Source: Comamonadaceae bacterium
GTDB lineage: Bacteria; Pseudomonadota; Gammaproteobacteria; Burkholderiales; Burkholderiaceae
Assembly: GCA_947505995.1 (NCBI GenBank)
Contig: CANNNB010000066.1
Span: 1 to 10,841, forward strand
Direction: 5' to 3'
Length of the DNA: 10,841 bases
A program made the position numbers and the translations under genes. Every line of letters starts with the position of its first letter. The stretch's first letter is position 1. Below, piece by piece: positions 8,313 to 10,841 of this stretch. The notes below the pieces were generated by a model, which saw nothing but the letters and a program-made list of their open reading frames with translations, had not been told where the DNA came from and did not search any database.

Positions 8313-8771
8313 ATGGAAACATTCATTGTTTACCTAGATGACAAGCAATATGCACTCCAACAAATTGTCCCCATGTTGCCTGCCAGCGGCTCTGAAAATG
8401 GCGCAGCAAATTGGATTTTGATTGGATGTCCGCCAAGACTTAACCGACATACAGGCCGTTGGTTAACCCATGCGGCTCAGAAAAAATGGCGTCAAGAATG
8501 GACGCTCGAGGCGACTGGCGAACTGGTCAACATGCTCCAAGACTTGGGCAACACAGTTTCAGTTCGAACCGTGCAAGGACCTCTTGTGGAGTTCACCAAG
8601 CAAGTCAAAGGCGAGGTAGGTACTGCGCGGGTTGTAGACGCTCGCCGTCCTAAGTTATCCGTTAATCTTTCGCCAGTAACCTCAGATCAGCCACAAGAGA
8701 AGTCCAGCAATTGGGCTTTACCGGGCGGCGTCTTGGCCATGAGTGCTGTGATTGTGATGGCCAGCGAATAA
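8313..8771 (+). CDS. Conserved-looking small protein of unknown function, C-terminal hydrophobic segment
   Basis: I do not recognise this 152-residue protein. A strong ribosome site, AGGAG at 8302-8306, lies six bases before ATG 8313, and codon use matches its neighbours, so it is a real gene. Residues 1-100 look like a soluble alpha/beta domain, with strand-like TFIVYLDD (3-10), NWILIGCPP (33-41) and VSVRTVQGP (82-90), separated by a basic, Trp-rich helix around 48-80. Residues 101-133 are polar and probably flexible. Residues 134-150 (WALPGGVLAMSAVIVMA) could form one membrane anchor, although the segment is short and ends two residues before the stop. It lies 24 bases after the TerC-family gene with no terminator between them, and a strong terminator follows it. 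It is therefore probably the second gene of a manganese-regulated unit. Any function in metal homeostasis is inferred from this position alone. Confidence 0.8.
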   Translation: METFIVYLDDKQYALQQIVPMLPASGSENGAANWILIGCPPRLNRHTGRWLTHAAQKKWRQEWTLEATGELVNMLQDLGNTVSVRTVQGPLVEFTKQVKGEVGTARVVDARRPKLSVNLSPVTSDQPQEKSSNWALPGGVLAMSAVIVMASE

Positions 8772-8787
8772 GGCTCACCGACACAAC

Positions 8788-8825
8788 AAAAAGGCCTTCC
8801 AGTGATGAGTTGGAAGGCCTTTTTT
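8788..8825. terminator. Bidirectional intrinsic terminator between convergent genes
   Basis: A 14-pair perfect stem (AAAAAGGCCTTCCA at 8788-8801 with TGGAAGGCCTTTTT at 8811-8824) encloses a nine-base loop. It has a T-run at its 3' end on the plus strand and, because the 5' arm begins with five A, also on the minus strand. It lies 16 bases after the unknown gene and 36 bases after the rpoD stop as read on the minus strand. It can serve both transcripts. Confidence 0.92.
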
Positions 8826-8860
8826 GCGCTGTTTGTTGGCAGCGCATGGTTACCACCAAG

Positions 8861-10841
8861 TTACATCGTATCGATGAAGCTTCGCAGTTTGTCGCTGCGA
8901 CTGGGGTGCTTCAACTTGCGAAGTGCCTTGGCCTCTATTTGACGGATACGCTCGCGTGTGACGTCAAATTGTTTACCCACTTCTTCAAGCGTGTGGTCGG
9001 TAGACATTTCAATGCCAAAACGCATGCGCAGCACTTTGGCTTCACGGGGTGTCAGGCTGTCTAGGATGTCTTTGACCACGTCGCGCAAGCCGGCTTGCAT
9101 GGCAGCATCGATAGGCGCGGTGTTAGCGCTGTCTTCGATGAAGTCACCCAAATGGCTGTCATCGTCGTCACCGATCGGCGTTTCCATGGAGATAGGCTCT
9201 TTGGCAATCTTCATGATCTTGCGAATTTTGTCTTCCGGAATTTCCATCTTCTCGGCCAAAATGCTGGCATCGGGCTCGAAGCCAAACTCCTGCAAGTGCT
9301 GGCGAGAAATTCGGTTCATCTTGTTGATCGTCTCGATCATGTGAACTGGAATGCGAATGGTGCGAGCCTGATCGGCAATCGAGCGTGTAATGGCCTGACG
9401 AATCCACCACGTGGCATAAGTGGAAAACTTATAGCCCCGGCGGTATTCGAACTTGTCGACTGCCTTCATTAAACCGATGTTGCCTTCTTGAATCAAATCG
9501 AGAAACTGCAAACCACGGTTGGTGTATTTCTTCGCAATCGAAATCACCAAACGCAAGTTGGCTTCGATCATTTCTTTCTTGGCATGCCGCGAAGATCGCT
9601 CACCCGCATTCATGCGCTTGTTGATGTCTTTCAGTTCATCCAAAGGCACCACCACGCGCGATTGCAAGTCAGTCAACTTTTGTTGCAAGTCTTGAACGGG
9701 CGGAATGTTTCGGCCCATAACCGTACTCCAGGGCTTGCCAGCCGCTGCTTGTTTTTCGATCCATTTCAGATCGAGCAAGTGGGATTTAATTCGCTGATTG
9801 GATTTGTCACGACCACTGAAGTCGGCAATGAACAAATCTTGCGGATAGCCACATTTTTCTACAATGATACGTCGCAGTTCACGTTCTTTTTTGCGTACAT
9901 CGTCCACGTGGCCACGCACCATATCGCACAGCTTTTCGATGGTTTTGGCAGTGAATCGAATGGTCATCAATTCTTCAGACAAAGCGAATTGTGCCTTTTG
10001 GTAGGCGGGTGTGCCCCAGCCTTCTTTTTCATAAATTTTGTGAACTTGTTCGAAGAACTCGGTGATGCGGTCAAATCGCTCCAAGGCTTGGTTCTTCAAC
10101 TCTTCCAATTTTTTGGTCAGAGCTTTGGAGCCACCTTTGCCATCGTCATCGTCTGACTCATCGAATTCGTCAAAATCTTCTTCAGCCACATAGTCATCGG
10201 CTTCGTTGATGTTGGAGAAACCATCGACAACCGTGGAGATGACGATTTTGCCTTCGCGAATTTCACCAGCAAGGCGAAGAATTTCAGCGATGGTGGCAGG
10301 CGATGCGCTGATCGCTGTCATCATGTTCATCAAGCCGCCTTCAATGCGCTTGGCAATTTCAATTTCACCTTCGCGTGTCAGCAACTCAACTGTGCCCATT
10401 TCGCGCATGTACATGCGAACAGGATCTGTGGTTCGGCCGAATTCACTGTCTACAGTTGAAAGCGCAGCCTCTGCGGCTTCTTCAGCTTCTTCCTCTGTTG
10501 AGCCTGTCGGAGCGTTTTCGGTGATGATCAAAGACTCGGCATCGGGGGTTTGTTCGTAAACCGCAACGCCCAAGTCGTTCAAGGTGGCAATAACCACTTC
10601 AAGTGTTTCAGCATCTACCAACTTATCGGGTAAGTGGTCGGAGATTTCACCGTGGGTCAGATAGCCCCGTGTTTTACCGAGCTTGATCAAAGCCTTGAGG
10701 CGTTGACGGCGTTTGGCCATGTCTTCTTCGGACAAGACTGTTTCGTCTAAGCCGAACTCTTTCATCAAGGCACGTTCTTTGGCCTTGCTGATCTTCATGC
10801 GAAGGGGTTTGACTTTTTCTGTCGACTCAGGAATAGGCTCG
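8861..10841 (-). CDS. rpoD: RNA polymerase primary sigma factor RpoD (sigma70), 5' end outside the window
   Basis: This is the housekeeping sigma factor, which directs core RNA polymerase to -35/-10 promoters. Counting from the Met at 10798 there are 645 residues. Residues about 1-80 are region 1.1 ([18 protein letters not shown] at 43-60). Region 1.2 is [18 protein letters not shown] at 123-140. A large non-conserved region contains the acidic run at 205-219. Regions 2.1-2.4 span about 409-490, with [20 protein letters not shown], the core-binding and -10-melting segment with [13 protein letters not shown] (458-470), and [11 protein letters not shown] (479-489). Region 3 follows at about 495-560. 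Region 4.2 holds the helix-turn-helix [20 protein letters not shown] (603-622). The Met at 10798 is probably not the start: the frame stays open to the window edge ([14 protein letters not shown] before it), no ribosome site precedes it, and beta-proteobacterial RpoD proteins carry a longer N-terminal tail. It converges on the unknown gene. Confidence 0.97.
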   Translation of the reverse strand, partial: EPIPESTEKVKPLRMKISKAKERALMKEFGLDETVLSEEDMAKRRQRLKALIKLGKTRGYLTHGEISDHLPDKLVDAETLEVVIATLNDLGVAVYEQTPDAESLIITENAPTGSTEEEAEEAAEAALSTVDSEFGRTTDPVRMYMREMGTVELLTREGEIEIAKRIEGGLMNMMTAISASPATIAEILRLAGEIREGKIVISTVVDGFSNINEADDYVAEEDFDEFDESDDDDGKGGSKALTKKLEELKNQALERFDRITEFFEQVHKIYEKEGWGTPAYQKAQFALSEELMTIRFTAKTIEKLCDMVRGHVDDVRKKERELRRIIVEKCGYPQDLFIADFSGRDKSNQRIKSHLLDLKWIEKQAAAGKPWSTVMGRNIPPVQDLQQKLTDLQSRVVVPLDELKDINKRMNAGERSSRHAKKEMIEANLRLVISIAKKYTNRGLQFLDLIQEGNIGLMKAVDKFEYRRGYKFSTYATWWIRQAITRSIADQARTIRIPVHMIETINKMNRISRQHLQEFGFEPDASILAEKMEIPEDKIRKIMKIAKEPISMETPIGDDDDSHLGDFIEDSANTAPIDAAMQAGLRDVVKDILDSLTPREAKVLRMRFGIEMSTDHTLEEVGKQFDVTRERIRQIEAKALRKLKHPSRSDKLRSFIDTM

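Noticed and set aside
9488..10156. 222-codon open frame on the plus strand inside rpoD
   Set aside because: It is antisense to highly conserved sigma regions, has no ribosome site and resembles no protein family. It is a shadow of rpoD codon use.
10796..10798. ATG at 10798 as the true rpoD start (645 residues)
   Set aside because: The frame stays open for 14 more codons to the window edge, there is no ribosome site before it, and RpoD of this group has a longer N-terminus. Treated as an internal Met of a partial gene.

Overview
The window reads as chromosomal DNA of a betaproteobacterium, most likely in the Comamonadaceae (order Burkholderiales). Three things point there. The aromatic genes have the order reported for the pmd operon of Comamonas (aldolase, hydrolase, dioxygenase alpha, dioxygenase beta, dehydrogenase). 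The RpoD sequence is of the large proteobacterial primary-sigma type. A riboswitch-linked TerC protein also fits. This placement is inferred from protein sequence recalled from memory, not from a search. Every gene looks intact except rpoD, whose 5' end lies beyond the right edge.

Left region, 59-3989 (+): five tightly packed genes of the protocatechuate 4,5-cleavage (meta) pathway. LigAB/PmdAB opens the ring of protocatechuate. LigC/PmdC oxidises the product to 2-pyrone-4,6-dicarboxylate. LigI/PmdD hydrolyses that lactone. LigK/PmdF performs the final aldol cleavage to pyruvate and oxaloacetate. The isomerase and hydratase that act between LigI and LigK are not in the window and probably lie to the left. 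An aldo/keto reductase of unknown substrate follows at 4060-5064, after a short gap that holds an inverted repeat.

Middle region, 5065-7288 (+): a 178-base gap carries a 24-base perfect palindrome. It is followed by a full-length fused PaaZ (aldehyde dehydrogenase plus MaoC-type hydratase), the ring-opening enzyme of aerobic phenylacetyl-CoA degradation. No other paa genes are present.

Right-centre region, 7289-8771 (+): a good sigma70-type promoter (TTGGCA, 17 bases, TCTAAT) leads directly into a yybP-ykoY-type manganese riboswitch. The 3' strand of the aptamer's closing helix can instead pair with the ribosome binding site of the next gene, a TerC/YjbE-family membrane protein. This gives a readable translational ON-switch model. 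A small protein of unknown function with a hydrophobic C-terminus follows 24 bases later and is probably co-transcribed.

Right region, 8788-10841: a strong bidirectional terminator separates that unit from the convergent housekeeping sigma factor gene rpoD (- strand, 5' end missing). I found no mobile elements, CRISPR arrays, tRNA or rRNA genes. The window is mostly well-known metabolism. The least ordinary parts are the riboswitch unit with its unknown second gene and the unexplained palindrome.
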